This document shows, piece after piece, positions 63,528 through 64,000 of a stretch of DNA of 64,000 bases (positions are counted from its first letter, which is position 1; every line of letters starts with the position of its first letter). This DNA comes from an uncultured Kordia sp. GTDB lineage: Bacteria > Bacteroidota > Bacteroidia > Flavobacteriales > Flavobacteriaceae. The position numbers and the translations under genes are program-made. The stretch is taken from assembly GCF_947496985.1 (NCBI RefSeq), contig NZ_CANMEZ010000002.1, positions 1 to 64,000 of the forward strand. Reading direction: 5' to 3'. Below the pieces are notes generated by a model. That model was not told where the DNA came from. It worked only from the letters and a program-made list of their open reading frames with translations, and ran no database searches.

Positions 63528-64000
63528 TTAAGCTCTTCTAAACTCACTCAATAAAATTCCTGTAGCCATGGCTACATTTAAACTCTCTGTTTGTTGAATT
63601 TCTCCAAAACGTGGAATTGAAATTTTTTCAGTAATTAAATTTGAAATTTCTTCTGAAACGCCATTAGCTTCATTCCCCATTACAAGAATTCCAGTAGCTG
63701 GCAAATTGGTTTTATACACATTACTTCCATCCATAAACGCGCCGTAGATTGGTAAGTTTGTTTCTGAAAGGTATTTTTTCAAATCTGTATACACTACATT
63801 TACACGTGTTAGCGAACCCATGGTTGCTTGAATCACTTTCGGGTTGTAACAATCAACCGTAGCTTGTGAACATACAAGATGTTTTACACCAAACCAATCA
63901 CACAAACGAATAATCGTTCCTAAATTTCCAGGATCGCGTACATCATCTAAAGTCACAATGAGTCCTTCTGTGGCTATAGTTGAGACTTCTTTTACCTTAA
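63528..64000 (-). CDS. SpoU/TrmH-family RNA 2'-O-methyltransferase, N-terminus beyond the window
   Basis: The visible 157 codons run off the right edge; the GTG at 63956 is internal, as the frame continues upstream (reading TEGLIVTLDDVRDPG). The SPOUT fold motifs are GLIVTLDDVRDPGNLGTIIRLCDWFG (motif 1), GILVMGNEANGVSEEI (motif 2) and IPRFGEIQQTESLNVAMATGILLSEF (motif 3, the knot). Known members methylate ribose in tRNA or 23S rRNA; the exact target cannot be set from this end. It is convergent with the GNAT gene. Confidence 0.93.
   Translation of the reverse strand, partial: KVKEVSTIATEGLIVTLDDVRDPGNLGTIIRLCDWFGVKHLVCSQATVDCYNPKVIQATMGSLTRVNVVYTDLKKYLSETNLPIYGAFMDGSNVYKTNLPATGILVMGNEANGVSEEISNLITEKISIPRFGEIQQTESLNVAMATGILLSEFRRA

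Noticed and set aside
63528-63956. Treating the GTG at 63956 as the real start of the RNA methyltransferase
   Set aside because: The conserved motif begins upstream (GLIVTLDDVRDPG) and the frame stays open to base 64000, so the gene is cut by the window edge.

Overview
The window looks like a chromosomal segment from a marine-type member of the Flavobacteriaceae (Bacteroidota). The evidence is low GC, type IX secretion (T9SS) C-terminal sorting domains, a porT/sprT homologue beside ubiE, a Na+-pumping NQR operon, repeated TAnnTTTG promoter cores with no strong Shine-Dalgarno signals, and clusters of GG-leader peptides. Peptides with LNK-containing GG leaders are what I associate with Kordia-like genomes. 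The genus is inference; the family-level placement is firm.

Layout. Bases 1-7988 (minus) hold the N-terminal 2,662 codons of a giant secreted protein that runs off the left edge, with calcium-binding thrombospondin-type-3 stretches and an internal duplication with a period of exactly 1,620 bp. A 1.2 kb non-coding stretch rich in inverted repeats follows, then a small GG-leader peptide gene and an ankyrin protein. Bases 10.1-14.3 kb carry housekeeping genes (gpmI, thioredoxin lipoprotein, HAD hydrolase, map, methyltransferase). Bases 14.4-23.2 kb hold a Crp-like regulator beside a membrane protein, a small secreted protein, a leucine-rich-repeat T9SS cargo, a second T9SS cargo, an orphan sorting-domain remnant and a 1,502-residue beta-helix surface protein. 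A propeller sensor kinase and LytTR regulator sit immediately upstream of that protein on the same strand.

Bases 27.2-30.2 kb are the most unusual part. A translationally coupled pair comprises a 118-residue protein with one hydrophobic helix and a 521-residue protein with an HExxH motif, neither of which I can assign to a family. It is followed, convergently, by three Cys-rich GG-leader peptides sharing one C-terminal motif. Another GG-leader peptide (48213-48365), only 50 residues long, lies between a dehydrogenase and an Omp28-type lipoprotein.

Bases 30.2-40.9 kb hold the sodium-pump region: nqrA-F as one operon with its own promoter core and terminator, then an S9 peptidase, a small protein and ApbE, the flavin transferase that matures NqrB and NqrC. 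The rest (41-64 kb) is mostly core metabolism and envelope biology: ApaG, a glutamate-semialdehyde dehydrogenase, an NRDE/papain-like pair, an Omp28/TlpA/outer-membrane trio, rsmG, a fatty acid desaturase with a perfect operator-like dyad, an aminotransferase, the TrkA/TrkH potassium system, ubiE-porT, a Crp-like regulator, a small transporter, a GNAT enzyme and a 5'-truncated SpoU-type RNA methyltransferase. No tRNA, rRNA, CRISPR array or insertion sequence was seen.
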